Positions 23,899-33,571 are shown, counted from the stretch's first letter. The stretch is DNA of 64,000 bases from Archangium minus (GCF_044360475.1 NZ_CP043494.1:12152001-12216000), one strand, 5' to 3'. Translations and numbers: made by a program. The notes: generated by a model from the letters alone, not told the origin.

Positions 23899-24285
23899 TC
23901 ACAGGCGCAGCTTCCACCCGTCCGAATGGCGCTCCACACGCAGGAGCAGCGGCTGCTCGTGCACCTGCCCGTCCCGAGCTACCCGCGCACGCACCACCAC
24001 CGCGTTTGGATCGCGCCCGTCCACCTTCGCGTCCAGCACCTCCACCAGGGAGAAGCTGTGCGCGTTCATCTCGTCCACCGTCGCGCGACAGGTGTCGGCC
24101 GCCTTGCCAATCAGCAGGGTGCCGAGGACCGCGCAGTCCCCCCCAGGCAGCGCCTCGAAGAAGCGCTGTACCGTGTCCCGCGCGGCCTCGGCTTTTCTCG
24201 ATTCTGGATTGCAGGCGAGGGCGGCCAGCAGGCCCAGCCACAGCGCGGCGCGCGGCACCGCCCTCACCGTCAGCGAGCGCATCAT
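23899..24285 (-). CDS. Small lipoprotein, NTF2/DUF4878-like
   Basis: The 128-residue protein has a signal peptide and lipobox LAALAC (Cys 25). The mature part (AARDTVQRFFEALPGGDC ... DGQVHEQPLLLRVERHSDGWKL) resembles lumazine-binding/DUF4878-type NTF2-like domains. Its role is unknown. The start overlaps the end of the upstream phospholipase-like gene by one base. Confidence 0.6.
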   Translation of the reverse strand: MMRSLTVRAVPRAALWLGLLAALACNPESRKAEAARDTVQRFFEALPGGDCAVLGTLLIGKAADTCRATVDEMNAHSFSLVEVLDAKVDGRDPNAVVVRARVARDGQVHEQPLLLRVERHSDGWKLRL

Positions 24286-25181
24286 CAGTAGCAGTTGGGA
24301 GCGTACAGCTCGTCGTCGCTCGCGGAGGCGAACTGGTCGTCGCAGTAGGCGCTCGCCAGCGCGTGGCCGTTGCGCACGCAGCCGTCGTGGTTGGTGGCGT
24401 CCAGCGTGTACTGGGTGTCACCGCCGCAGCCGCCACCGCAGCGGCCGAAGCAGTTGCCCATCACCTTCGGGCGGCTCCAGTGGTCCGGCTCGCCGCACAC
24501 CCACGAGCCACCACTCATGTAGTACTCGTCACCGCTGCACGTGCCGTGGTTGCCGAGCTGGGCGATCTGCTGGTTGATGGTGGAGTCGAAGCCGCCATGC
24601 TGGCAGTCGTGCTTCGCGTACGAGTACCAGTTGTAGGAGCCACCGCAGCTACCCGACCAGACGCCGTTACACTTCGCGTAGCTGCACAACATGGTGTAGC
24701 CACGGCCCTGCTCGCCCATCACCGTGCGCTGCAGCTCCACCGTCGTCGGGTGCTGCGACCACAGGCTCACCGCGCGCCGCAGGTACTTCGTCTCCGCCGT
24801 CGCCGCGTCACTCGCCGGCAGCTGCGCGTTGAGCGCCGCGTACAGACCGGACAAAAGCTCGCGGTCCCCGTCCAGCATCTGCGTGCCCTGGCCGCTCTCC
24901 TCCGCGAAGCCGTCCAGCGTCGACACGCCGTTCACCGCGTCCACCAGGCCCGTCAGCGTCATGCCGTTCTGCCGCACCTCGATGCGGTAGACGCCCTCCT
25001 CCACCTGCCGCGAGGAGAAGCGCGCCTCCACGCCTCCCTGCGTGAAGCGGCCGGACAACGCGCTGGCCTCCTGCGTCAGCACGAGCCCGTCCGCCGTACC
25101 CTCCGTGCGCGCGGGCCCGCTGTCCTGTCCTCCGCAGCCCCACAGCATCATCGCAGTGACCGCTCCCAAGACTTTCCGCAT
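24285..25181 (-). CDS. Lipoprotein with phospholipase A2-like Cys-rich domain
   Basis: The 298-residue protein has lipobox MLWGC (Cys16). The N-terminal half (to about 150) is an unrecognised beta-rich region. The C-terminal half is Cys-rich and contains GNCFGRCGGGCGG followed by LDATNHDGCVRNG. The H-D-x-C motif after a Cys/Gly-rich calcium-loop-like segment is the hallmark of phospholipase A2 catalytic sites. A secreted or surface phospholipase would fit predation on other bacteria. It is the first gene of the operon ending with the protease; upstream DNA (25182-25280) is AT-richer and probably holds the promoter. Confidence 0.55.
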   Translation of the reverse strand: MRKVLGAVTAMMLWGCGGQDSGPARTEGTADGLVLTQEASALSGRFTQGGVEARFSSRQVEEGVYRIEVRQNGMTLTGLVDAVNGVSTLDGFAEESGQGTQMLDGDRELLSGLYAALNAQLPASDAATAETKYLRRAVSLWSQHPTTVELQRTVMGEQGRGYTMLCSYAKCNGVWSGSCGGSYNWYSYAKHDCQHGGFDSTINQQIAQLGNHGTCSGDEYYMSGGSWVCGEPDHWSRPKVMGNCFGRCGGGCGGDTQYTLDATNHDGCVRNGHALASAYCDDQFASASDDELYAPNCY

Positions 25182-25280
25182 AAGCTTGAATCCCTCTTGC
25201 GCGGGAGTTTCCCAAATGCGCAGAAAACGAGAGAAATCCAGCTTTAGCCAAACTGTCGTTTTCCAGCAAGTCGGGGTGCG

Positions 25281-26108
25281 TCAAAGCCCCACGTCGTCCC
25301 GGTGGAAGAGGGGCAGCGCCCCGGCGGCACGAACCACTCCCCGAGCATCCTCGGGCAGGGACTCGTGGGCCCCGATGGCGAGGAGTCCCTCGGGAGCCAG
25401 CCGCTCCAGGAGCCGCGCCAGCACCTCGCGTTGCACGGTCCGCGCGAAGTAGGTGAAGGCCACGTTGCGGCAGAGCACCAGGTGGAAGGGGCCCTCGGGC
25501 ATGCGCTGGCGCAGGTCCTCGCAGCGGAAGTCGATTCCCTCGCGGTACTCGGGCCGCAGGCACAGCTCCCCCTCCTGAGGCGTGAAGGCCTCGTCCACCC
25601 ACTCGGAGGGGAGCTCGCGCAACGTCGGTCGCCGGTAGCAGCCACGACGGGCACGCTCCAGGAGCGAGGCGTCCGCATCGGTGGCCACCAGCTCCAGGCG
25701 GAAGTCCGGGAAGCGCGGCCGCAGGCCCAGGTGGAAGAGGACGGCCACGGTGTAGGGCTCCTCGCCCGAGGCACACCCCGCGCTCCACACGCGCAAGACG
25801 CGCTCCCCCCGGGCGCGAGCGGCCTCCATCACCTGGGGAAGGAGCGGCTCACGGAGCGCATCGAAGACGCCCTGGTCCCGGTAGAAGCGCGAGATGGTGA
25901 CGCGGCACAGGGCGTCCAGCACGGCCCGCTCGGCCGGGTCCGCCTCCAGCCGCTCGAGGTAGGCGGGCAGCCCCACCACGCCGAGCGCCTTCATCCTCCG
26001 GCCCACGCGCTTGCACACCTGCCCGCGCACGCGGCGGAACCCCTCATAACGCAGGCCCAGACGTGGCGCGGCCCACCGCAGCAACTCCAGACACTCGGTA
26101 TCCGTCAC
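25281..26108 (-). CDS. CheR-type chemotaxis protein methyltransferase
   Basis: The 275-residue protein starts at GTG 26108 with GGGAGGT upstream. It has the CheR N-terminal helical domain, then RVWSAGCASGEEPYTVA (SAM-binding motif I) and VLCRNVAFTYF (CheR has CRNVLIYF). It would methylate glutamates on chemoreceptors using S-adenosylmethionine. No receptor, CheA or CheW gene is adjacent. The longer frame to 26573 is not used. Confidence 0.8.
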   Translation of the reverse strand: MTDTECLELLRWAAPRLGLRYEGFRRVRGQVCKRVGRRMKALGVVGLPAYLERLEADPAERAVLDALCRVTISRFYRDQGVFDALREPLLPQVMEAARARGERVLRVWSAGCASGEEPYTVAVLFHLGLRPRFPDFRLELVATDADASLLERARRGCYRRPTLRELPSEWVDEAFTPQEGELCLRPEYREGIDFRCEDLRQRMPEGPFHLVLCRNVAFTYFARTVQREVLARLLERLAPEGLLAIGAHESLPEDARGVVRAAGALPLFHRDDVGL

Positions 26109-26190
26109 GCGGCACCTCCCTGCACCCCTGCGGAAAACCCATACAGACTTCTGATTGATGTCAGACAGATGAGCGACTATCCCCGCCCCT

Positions 26191-28437
26191 ATGACGAAGA
26201 ACATCTGGACACTCAGTACGGTCTTGGTGCTGCTCACGCATGCAGGATGCATCATCAATAACAACCCCGAAGAGGACCCCGGTACCGGTGGGGTGCATGA
26301 CGCCGGTGCCGTCGATGGCGGAGCGAAGCCGGTTCCCGACGGAGGCCTGAGCACGGACGGCGGCCTGAGCGACGCGGGCACCTCCCCAGATGACGCAGGT
26401 ACCACCCCGGACGACGCGGGCACCCTCCCGACTGATGCCGGTACCTCCCCGGACGACGCGGGCACGACCGACGCGGGCGTCATCGCCACCCTGCGAGCCA
26501 TCACCCTCTCGCCAGAGAACGTGCAGCTCGTCGCCCAGGGGAGCACGGCGACCACCCAGGCGTTCACCGTCACGGGTACCTACTCGGACGATCACACCGA
26601 GGACGTGACGAGCCTCGCGAAGTTCACCATCGACAACACGCAGCTGGGCTACTTCAACGGAGCCACCTTCTCCACCAGCACCTCGATGGCCGGCCGCGGC
26701 AACGTGCGCGCCCGTGTCGGTGAGCTGTCAGTCACCACGCCCCTCACGGTTCGGCTGGAGCAGAAGGTCAAGGATTCCCATGCCAGCTCCTCCACCGTGC
26801 CCGCTCAGCCGGAGACGCTGTTCTCCGGAGCGGTGGACACCGCGCGCAAGCCGAGCATCGTCTATCCCAACAACGGCGTCATGGTTCCTCCCAACCTGAG
26901 GCCGCTGGAGATTCACTTCCTGCCCGGGCCCACCACCAACACCCTGTTCGAGCTGTCCTTCAGCAACGCCCTCACCGACGTGCGCGTCTACCTGCGCTGC
27001 TATCTGCCGACGGGCTTCAAGCTGCCCTCGGGGGTGAGCCGCGGCTGCATCTACACGCCCTCCGAGCAGGTGTGGAACTTCGTGGCCAACAGCAACCGCG
27101 GGGGCCAGCCCGTGAAGCTCGCCCTGCGCGCCACGGATGACTCGGGGGCGGGCACGGTGGGCGTCTCCGACCCCATCGACCTCCACATCTCCCGAGACAG
27201 CCTGAAGGGCAACCTCTACTACTTCACGACCTCGAACACCGGAGTCGTGCGCTACGAGATCTTCGACGACTTCTCCAGCCCGCCCACCCCCCTGGTGACC
27301 GGCGCGAACATCAGTAATACCGCCGTCATGTGCGTGGGCTGCCACTCGGTGAGCCGCGACGGAAAGAAGATGGTCGTGGGCGCCAACGGACAGAACGATG
27401 GCCGGATCGCCCTGCTGGACCTGACCACCTTCAACCCCTCCTTCGACAAGGTTCCCCTGGCGCAGGGCGGCACGAGGCTGAGCTCCTTCGAGTCGTGGAA
27501 CCCGGACAGCAGCAGGTTCGTCGGAGCCTATGGGGACAGCGGAGCCACGCGCTTCAACCTGATGCTCTTCAACGGCACCACCGGCGCCTTCGAGGGGGAG
27601 ATCCCCAACACCGGAACCTCGACCAACCCCGTCACCCACCCCGACTGGAGCGCGGATGGCAAGACGATCGCCTTCACGTCCATTGGCATCAAGGGGACGC
27701 TCCAGCGCAGCTACAAGGGGTCCATCCAGGTGGTGGAGGAGCAGCCGGGTAGCGCCTGGGGCAACCCGGTGACGGTGGTGTCGTCGCAGAGCGGGAAGCA
27801 CCGCTATGCCCCGGCCATCGCGCCCGACAACTCCTTCCTCGTCTACAACGAGTCCTCCTGCCCCAGTGGTTCGGGTGACGTTCACAGGGACTGCAACTCG
27901 GAAGCCGACCCCTCCGCGAGACTGTGGGCCGCGAAGCTGCGGACCAGCTCGGCCCCGGTGGAGCTGACGCGCGCCAACGCCCCCGGAATCATGGATGGGA
28001 CCATGACGAACCTGAGCTCCGGCTACGCGAAGTGGCACTCCGTCGTGGCACGAGGCCAGGGGGGCAGCGGCCGGTTGATGTGGATGACGTTCGGCTCCAC
28101 CCGCATGTATGGCCTGCGCCAACCCGCCCCGGGCCTCGACGAGAACCCCAGGAACTCCCTCCTGTGGATTGCGGCGGTGGACCCGGACAAGCTGGACCAG
28201 GGAGTGGATCCCTCCTACCCGGCCTTCGCACTGCCCATGCAGAACCTCACCGTCTCCAACCACCTGCCCCAGTGGCTCGCGTACGACGTGCGCGACGCCT
28301 GCGCCATCGAAGGAGAGGGGTGCGGCATCGGGGGTGGTGCTGCCTCCTGCTGCAATAGCCTCTCCTGCATGACGGAGAGTGGCGAGTCTTGCACCACGGG
28401 TAACAGCTGCACCTGCGGGTATCCTGAGCCCGAGTAG
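26191..28437 (+). CDS. Lipoprotein with Asp-Ala-Gly repeat linker, haem-c motif and TolB-like propeller
   Basis: This 748-residue protein has lipobox THAGC (Cys20). Residues 45-100 are a low-complexity linker with repeated PDDAGT units. An Ig-like (BIG2-type) domain follows at about 105-190. Further on, VMCVGCHSVSRDGKKM has a C-x-x-C-H haem-c site placed at the start of a propeller-like region with repeated WNPDS/WSADGK strands (PD40/TolB-like). The C-terminus is Cys-rich (CCNSLSCM ... CTCG). The single haem site suggests electron transfer or sensing at the cell surface, but the role is unknown. Confidence 0.6.
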   Translation: MTKNIWTLSTVLVLLTHAGCIINNNPEEDPGTGGVHDAGAVDGGAKPVPDGGLSTDGGLSDAGTSPDDAGTTPDDAGTLPTDAGTSPDDAGTTDAGVIATLRAITLSPENVQLVAQGSTATTQAFTVTGTYSDDHTEDVTSLAKFTIDNTQLGYFNGATFSTSTSMAGRGNVRARVGELSVTTPLTVRLEQKVKDSHASSSTVPAQPETLFSGAVDTARKPSIVYPNNGVMVPPNLRPLEIHFLPGPTTNTLFELSFSNALTDVRVYLRCYLPTGFKLPSGVSRGCIYTPSEQVWNFVANSNRGGQPVKLALRATDDSGAGTVGVSDPIDLHISRDSLKGNLYYFTTSNTGVVRYEIFDDFSSPPTPLVTGANISNTAVMCVGCHSVSRDGKKMVVGANGQNDGRIALLDLTTFNPSFDKVPLAQGGTRLSSFESWNPDSSRFVGAYGDSGATRFNLMLFNGTTGAFEGEIPNTGTSTNPVTHPDWSADGKTIAFTSIGIKGTLQRSYKGSIQVVEEQPGSAWGNPVTVVSSQSGKHRYAPAIAPDNSFLVYNESSCPSGSGDVHRDCNSEADPSARLWAAKLRTSSAPVELTRANAPGIMDGTMTNLSSGYAKWHSVVARGQGGSGRLMWMTFGSTRMYGLRQPAPGLDENPRNSLLWIAAVDPDKLDQGVDPSYPAFALPMQNLTVSNHLPQWLAYDVRDACAIEGEGCGIGGGAASCCNSLSCMTESGESCTTGNSCTCGYPEPE

Positions 28438-28452
28438 TACCGCTTCCGTGAC

Positions 28453-28481
28453 GAGGGGGCGTGCCTCGACCACGCCCCCTC
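28453..28481 (+). terminator. Hairpin terminator candidate after the haem-motif lipoprotein
   Basis: GAGGGGGCGTG (28453-28463) and CACGCCCCCTC (28471-28481) form an 11-bp perfect stem with a 7-base loop. No U-tract follows, so it may stabilise the 3' end rather than act as a classic terminator. Confidence 0.5.
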
Positions 28482-28561
28482 CTACCAACTCAGGGCTCGG
28501 CGATCCTCACTTGCAACGAATTGAATCCGCGTCGAAGTGTTGGAGCCCTCAGGAGCCCATC

Positions 28562-29134
28562 ATGAATCGACCGAAGTACCGCCTGCTCGCCCTGTCGCTC
28601 ACCTGCCTGGCTGTGGGAGCCACTGGCTACGGCGTCAGCGAGGCCGCGGCGAAGCGTGGAACGAGCCCTGGCAACACGTCCCTCGCGACCGAGATAGTGG
28701 CCGCGCACAACCAGGCCCGGGCGAAGGTGAAGCCCACGCCCAAACAAGCACTGCCACCGCTCACCTGGTCCGCGGACGCCGCCAAGGTGGCACAGGCCTA
28801 TGCGGCCCAGTGCAAGTTCGAGCACAACAAGAACCGGGGCAAATACGGGGAGAACCTCGCGGCCGCGGCGCCTCCGGGCTCCAAGACGAACGCCGAGATG
28901 GTGCAGGACTGGGTGTCCGAGGCCGCCGACTACTCGTACGCGACGAACAAGTGCGCGCCGGGCAAGGTGTGCGGCCACTACACGCAGGTGGTGTGGCGCA
29001 ACACCACGCAGGTGGGGTGCGCCACGGTCACCTGTACGAAGAACTCGCCTTTCGGCGCGCAGTTCCCCAAGTGGCAGCTCTGGGTGTGCAACTACGCGCC
29101 GCCGGGCAACTACGTGGGGCAGAAGCCGTACTGA
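28562..29134 (+). CDS. Secreted CAP/SCP (PR-1-like) domain protein
   Basis: The 190-residue protein has a signal peptide (residues 1-28). The CAP domain is clear: IVAAHNQARAKV, AQCKFEHN, YGENLAAAA, VCGHYTQVVWRNT and LWVCNYAPPGNY. The two metal-site histidines and GHYTQVVW signature are intact. Bacterial CAP proteins are secreted; roles include lipid binding and proteolysis, and none is settled here. It is monocistronic, after the hairpin at 28453. Confidence 0.85.
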   Translation: MNRPKYRLLALSLTCLAVGATGYGVSEAAAKRGTSPGNTSLATEIVAAHNQARAKVKPTPKQALPPLTWSADAAKVAQAYAAQCKFEHNKNRGKYGENLAAAAPPGSKTNAEMVQDWVSEAADYSYATNKCAPGKVCGHYTQVVWRNTTQVGCATVTCTKNSPFGAQFPKWQLWVCNYAPPGNYVGQKPY

Positions 29135-29165
29135 CCCACGCGGCTCGACTCGGGCCTCGCCGAGC

Positions 29166-30017
29166 TCACTGCTTCAGGTGCTCGGCGAGGAACGCCCGCA
29201 CCGCCTCCCACGAGGCGGCGGCGGCCTCGGCGTTGTAGCGCCCTGGCGCGGACGGGTTCGCGAAGGCGTGTGGCGCGTCGTACTTCAGAATCTTGTGCGC
29301 CACCCCGGCGTCCGACAGCGCCTCGTCGAACTCCTCCACCACGTCGTTGGGGATGGACTCGTCCTTCGTCCCGAAGACGCCGAGCACCGGCGCCTTGATG
29401 GCCTTGAGCTCCTGCGCGTCCGTCACCGGCCGCCCGTAGTACATGACCACCGCGCTCAGCTCGGGGATGGCCATCCCCGCCCGGAGTGACCACCCGCCTC
29501 CGAAGCACCAGCCAACGACGCCCGTGCGCGTCGACTGCACCCGGTTGGACGTCATCAGGAAGGCGTGCGCCGCCTTGAGGATCTCCTCCGAGCGCTTCGC
29601 GTCCACCGCCTTCATGGTGGCCATCGCCTCCTCCGGCGAGGTGGCCACCTTGCCGCCGTACAGGTCCACCGCCAGCGCCGCGTACCCCTGGGCCGCCAGC
29701 CGATCCGCCCAGTGCATGATGTGCTCGTTGAGGCCCCACCACTCGTGGATGACGAGCACCCCCGGCATGGGCGCCTTCGCGTTCTCCGGCAGGCTCAGGT
29801 AGGCCCGCGCGCCCGCTATCTCCACCATCTCCCCCTTGCGCGGCGGCGCCGCCTCCGGCTTCAGCTCGTGCAGCGCCTGGAACTCCTTCTCCGTCAGCCC
29901 GCCCAGCTCCTCGCGTTTCTCCTCCGAGCCCGCCTTCTCCGCCCCCTGCTTCGTCGCGCAGCCGCCCAGAGCGAGCAGCACCGCCGCCATCACTCCCCAC
30001 TTCATTCGCGGATTCAT
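29166..30017 (-). CDS. Dienelactone hydrolase-family lipoprotein
   Basis: This 283-residue protein has lipobox LALGGC (Cys20). The alpha/beta hydrolase domain has VLVIHEWWGLNEH, nucleophile GWCFGGG, aspartate in GTKDESIP and histidine in DAPHAFANP. The Cys-Asp-His triad is that of dienelactone hydrolases. A lipoprotein form implies an envelope location, with hydrolysis of lactones or esters outside the cytoplasm. The start at 30017 is supported by GGAGAGGA upstream. Confidence 0.8.
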   Translation of the reverse strand: MNPRMKWGVMAAVLLALGGCATKQGAEKAGSEEKREELGGLTEKEFQALHELKPEAAPPRKGEMVEIAGARAYLSLPENAKAPMPGVLVIHEWWGLNEHIMHWADRLAAQGYAALAVDLYGGKVATSPEEAMATMKAVDAKRSEEILKAAHAFLMTSNRVQSTRTGVVGWCFGGGWSLRAGMAIPELSAVVMYYGRPVTDAQELKAIKAPVLGVFGTKDESIPNDVVEEFDEALSDAGVAHKILKYDAPHAFANPSAPGRYNAEAAAASWEAVRAFLAEHLKQ

Positions 30018-30208
30018 TTGTGTCCTCTCCTCCGGGCCTCTTGCACACGGGCCCTGGAGCACGTCCGGCCTAGCGCGCCCCCACTGCGCATGCCAGCGCT
30101 CCGCGCGGAGCAGAACGCCGGGTGCAAGAAAGACGACGGGCCATCCGGCGCCCGCCCTGTCGAGGAGGGGAGCCCGATGGCCCGAGGTGGACACGCCTGC
30201 GCGTCCGG

Positions 30209-30994
30209 TTACTTCTTCTGCGCCGGCTGGCCCTGCGGAGCGCCGCCCGGCTGACCCTGCGGAGCGCCGCCCGGAGCGCCCGGCATGCCCGGAGGCGGCT
30301 CGTTCTTCTGCACGTCCAGCAGCTCCACCTCAAACACCAGCGCCGAGCCGCCCGGGATGCCCGGCGTGCCGCGGTCGCCGTAGGCCAGGTCCGACGGGCA
30401 CACCAGCTTGGCCTTGCCGCCCACCTTCATCTTCTGCAGACCCTCGGTCCAGCAGCGGATGACGCCGTTGAGCGGGAACTGGGCCGGCTCGTTGCGCTTG
30501 TACGAGCTGTCGAACTCCTTGCCGTCCGGCAGCGTGCCCCGGTAGTTCACCTTCACGATGTCGGTGGCCGTCGGCTGCGCACCGGTGCCCTCCTGCAGCG
30601 ACTTGAAGATGAGGCCGGACTCGGTGCGCTGCGCGCCCTCCTCCTTCGCGGCCTTCTCCAGGAACTCCTTGGACTTCTCCTTCTCCTTCGTGGCGCGGGC
30701 CGTAGAGCGCGTGCGCGCCAGCTCCTGCAGCTTCGGCCCGTACGTCTGGATGTCCACCACGGGCTCCTTGCCCGCCACCTGCGCGGACAGGCCCGCCTTC
30801 ACGAACTCCAGCTCCTCGGGCGTCATGTCGAACACCTGAATCTGCCGACCCAGGGTGAGACCGAGCGCATAGAACGTCTTCTGATCGTCCGTCTGCGGGT
30901 TGGCCCCAGCGCCGCTGCCACCGGCCCCCGAGGAGCCCTGCTGCTGACAGCCCGCCACGGCGAGCATCAATGCCACCACCAGAAACTTCTGCAT
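30209..30994 (-). CDS. FKBP-type peptidyl-prolyl isomerase lipoprotein
   Basis: The 261-residue protein has lipobox AVAGC (Cys16). An N-terminal FKBP dimerisation-like helical domain runs about 35-130 (KTFYALGLTLGRQI). The FKBP domain has VKVNYRGTLPDGKEFDSSY and GRGTPGIPGGSALVFEVELL-type residues. The tail is Pro/Gly-rich with GGAPQGQP repeats. It resembles FkpA/Mip folding helpers in the periplasm. The start at 30994 has GGACAGG upstream. Confidence 0.85.
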   Translation of the reverse strand: MQKFLVVALMLAVAGCQQQGSSGAGGSGAGANPQTDDQKTFYALGLTLGRQIQVFDMTPEELEFVKAGLSAQVAGKEPVVDIQTYGPKLQELARTRSTARATKEKEKSKEFLEKAAKEEGAQRTESGLIFKSLQEGTGAQPTATDIVKVNYRGTLPDGKEFDSSYKRNEPAQFPLNGVIRCWTEGLQKMKVGGKAKLVCPSDLAYGDRGTPGIPGGSALVFEVELLDVQKNEPPPGMPGAPGGAPQGQPGGAPQGQPAQKK

Positions 30995-31138
30995 GTGACC
31001 TGTCCTTTCCAATCAAGGCAGCGAGCGCTGCCCGTGCCGGCGCCCTTATACAAAGGGGCGGCCCGGCTGGGGAGCGGAGCGTCCTTATCTTTTGCCAAGA
31101 AACCGGGGGCGTGAGGTGACTCGGGAGGCACTGAGGGC

Positions 31139-33571
31139 ATGGATATTGACGTGCGACGCGTCCTGGACTCGTTGGGGGACCCATTGTTGGCCTTGGACCG
31201 CTCGGCACGCATCCTCCACGCCAACGCGGGCATGAAGGAGCTGCTGGGCTGGTCGCGGCTGGAGCTGCTCGGCCGGCCCCTGACGCTGGTGATTCCAGGG
31301 GGACTGCCCAATTTGCGCCAGGAAAGCCCGGCCGCCCCTCCCCAGAGTGCGGGCTGGGAGCCGCACCTGCCCCCTCCCCGCCCCCTTGTCCGGGTGAGCG
31401 CGCTGCGGCGAGATGGACGCCCCCGAGAGGTCGAGGTGCGGCTGTCGCCCTGGCCAGGGGGAGAGGCGGAGGGGCTGAGCATCCTCTCCTTTCACCCGCT
31501 GGACACCCAGGTGGAGCTTGAGAGGCATCTGCGGCTGTGCCGCCGGCTGAACATGATGGAAGCCGCGCTGACCCAGGCGTTCTCACAGACTTCGGACGAG
31601 GAGGATGCGGCCTACGCGGTGCTCCGGGCCTGCGGGGAGCTGGAGGGCTGGACGTTGGGCACGTACTGGCGGATGGAGCAGGGCGCCAACGTGCTGGAGC
31701 CGCTCACCCTGTGGACGGCCTCACCCGGCCTGAGCGACTTCACGAATGTCACGATGCGGCGCACCCTCGCGCCCCTGGAGGGGCTGCCCGGCCAGACGTG
31801 GACGCGCCGGGAACCCATCTGGTGCCGCGACGTGACGCGGGAGGCGCGCTTCCTTCGCGCGGACGTGGCAGCACGGGAGGGGCTGCACGGGGCGATCTTC
31901 TTCCCGGTAATGGGCAGCGGAGGCCGGATGTACGGGGTGGTGGAGCTGTTCAGCCGAGCCCCCCGGGAGGAGCGCGAGGCGGACGAGGCCCTCGCCAACG
32001 CGCTGGGCCATCGCTTCGGACGCTTCCTGGATCGGCTCCACCACACGGAGCTGGAGCTCACGCGCGACAAGGCCGTGCGCTACCTGTGGGAGTCGGACTT
32101 GCTGGGGCTGTTTGTCAGCGACACCCGGGGCCGGCTGCTGGATGCCAATGCCACCCTGCTGCGGATGCTGGGCTATTCGCGACGGGACGTGAGGGAGGGA
32201 CTGCTCTCGTGGTCGACGCTCCTCCCCCCCAACCAGCGCATCAGCCTCGAGGGCGTGCTGCGGCGGCTGCGGACCGATGGCGTCTTCCATTCCGTGGAGA
32301 GCGAGTTGCTGCGCAAGAACGACAACAGAGTGCCGGTGCTGCTGGGCTCGGCGAGCCTGGGCGAAGAGCACGTGGTGACGTTCGCGTTGGACTTGTCGGC
32401 CTGGAGGCCGATGGAGCCCACCGCGCCCCGGGAAGCGGACGCGCGGCTGCATACCCTCATCTCCCACGCGCCTGTGGTGCTCTTCGCGTTGGACCGCGAC
32501 GGCAACTTCACCCTCTCCGAGGGCTGGGGGCTGGAGGCGCTGGGGCTCAAGCCCGGGCAGGTGGTAGGCATGTCCGCGTTCGAGCTCTACCGGGCCGAGG
32601 CAACCACTCTGACCCACGTGCGCCGGGCGCTCGCCGGAGAGGACTTCTTCTCCGTGGATGCGCTGTCCACCGGGCCCATCTACGAGACCCACTGGGTGCC
32701 CCTGAGGGACGTGGAGGGGCGCCCCGCGGGCACGCTCGGGCTGTCGGTGGACGTCACCCAACGCGAGCGCGAGGCACGCTGGCGGACCCAGCTCCTCGCG
32801 GAGGCGGAGGAGGCGCGCGTGGAGGCGGAGCGGGCGGTGCGAGCGCGCGACGAGTTCCTCACCATCGCCTCGCACGAGCTGAAGACACCACTCACCTCGC
32901 TGGGCCTGCAGCTGCACACGCTGCTGAAGCGGGCACGCCAGAGCGGACGGCCAGAGGACTCGGAGACGGTGCAGCGGCTGGAGAAGGCACAGCGCCAGAT
33001 TCAGAAGCTGGCGCGGATGATGGACGAGCTGCTGGACGTGTCGCGGGTGACGGAGGGGCGGCTGCGGCTGGAGCTGGGCGAGGTGGACCTGATGCAACTG
33101 GTGCGCGAGGTGATGGAGCGCTTCCAGGAGGAGTCCCAGCGCATGGGGACGCGCCTGACGCTGCGGGGAGAGGGGCCGGTGGTGGGCCGGTGGGACCGGC
33201 CGAAGCTGGAGCAGGTGGTGACGAACCTGGTGTCCAACGCGATGAAGTACGGAGCGGGAGCGCCCGTGGAGATCCAGGTGCGCTCCAGTGGGGCCCTGGC
33301 ACTGCTCGAGGTGACGGACCATGGCATCGGCATCGCGCCGGAGGACGTGGAGCGCATCTTCGGCAAGTTCGAGCGGGCGGTGACAGTACGGAAATACGGT
33401 GGCTTTGGACTGGGGCTGTACATCGTGCGGCAACTGGTGGAAGCGCTGGGCGGAGCGGTGGACGTGGAGAGCGCACCGGGACGGGGCTCCACCTTCCACC
33501 TCGTGCTCCCACTGGCGGGGCCCGAGGCGCGAGTGCCGACCCAGCCTCCCACGGACGCGGGCCTGCACTGA
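31139..33571 (+). CDS. PAS-GAF-PAS-PAS sensor histidine kinase
   Basis: The 810-residue cytoplasmic kinase lacks transmembrane helices. Domains in order: PAS (about 5-60), GAF (130-300), PAS (310-420), PAS (435-545), HisKA with the phospho-accepting H579 in ASHELKTPL, and HATPase with a G1-like DHGIGIAP and FGLGLYIVRQL. The kinase should sense a cytosolic or diffusible signal and pass phosphate to a response regulator. The next genes encode a REC-kinase and a decayed REC-PAS-kinase on the same strand. Confidence 0.85.
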   Translation: MDIDVRRVLDSLGDPLLALDRSARILHANAGMKELLGWSRLELLGRPLTLVIPGGLPNLRQESPAAPPQSAGWEPHLPPPRPLVRVSALRRDGRPREVEVRLSPWPGGEAEGLSILSFHPLDTQVELERHLRLCRRLNMMEAALTQAFSQTSDEEDAAYAVLRACGELEGWTLGTYWRMEQGANVLEPLTLWTASPGLSDFTNVTMRRTLAPLEGLPGQTWTRREPIWCRDVTREARFLRADVAAREGLHGAIFFPVMGSGGRMYGVVELFSRAPREEREADEALANALGHRFGRFLDRLHHTELELTRDKAVRYLWESDLLGLFVSDTRGRLLDANATLLRMLGYSRRDVREGLLSWSTLLPPNQRISLEGVLRRLRTDGVFHSVESELLRKNDNRVPVLLGSASLGEEHVVTFALDLSAWRPMEPTAPREADARLHTLISHAPVVLFALDRDGNFTLSEGWGLEALGLKPGQVVGMSAFELYRAEATTLTHVRRALAGEDFFSVDALSTGPIYETHWVPLRDVEGRPAGTLGLSVDVTQREREARWRTQLLAEAEEARVEAERAVRARDEFLTIASHELKTPLTSLGLQLHTLLKRARQSGRPEDSETVQRLEKAQRQIQKLARMMDELLDVSRVTEGRLRLELGEVDLMQLVREVMERFQEESQRMGTRLTLRGEGPVVGRWDRPKLEQVVTNLVSNAMKYGAGAPVEIQVRSSGALALLEVTDHGIGIAPEDVERIFGKFERAVTVRKYGGFGLGLYIVRQLVEALGGAVDVESAPGRGSTFHLVLPLAGPEARVPTQPPTDAGLH

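Noticed and set aside
26728..28488. A 586-codon minus-strand open frame
   Set aside because: It is antisense to the haem-motif lipoprotein gene and shows only shadow composition.
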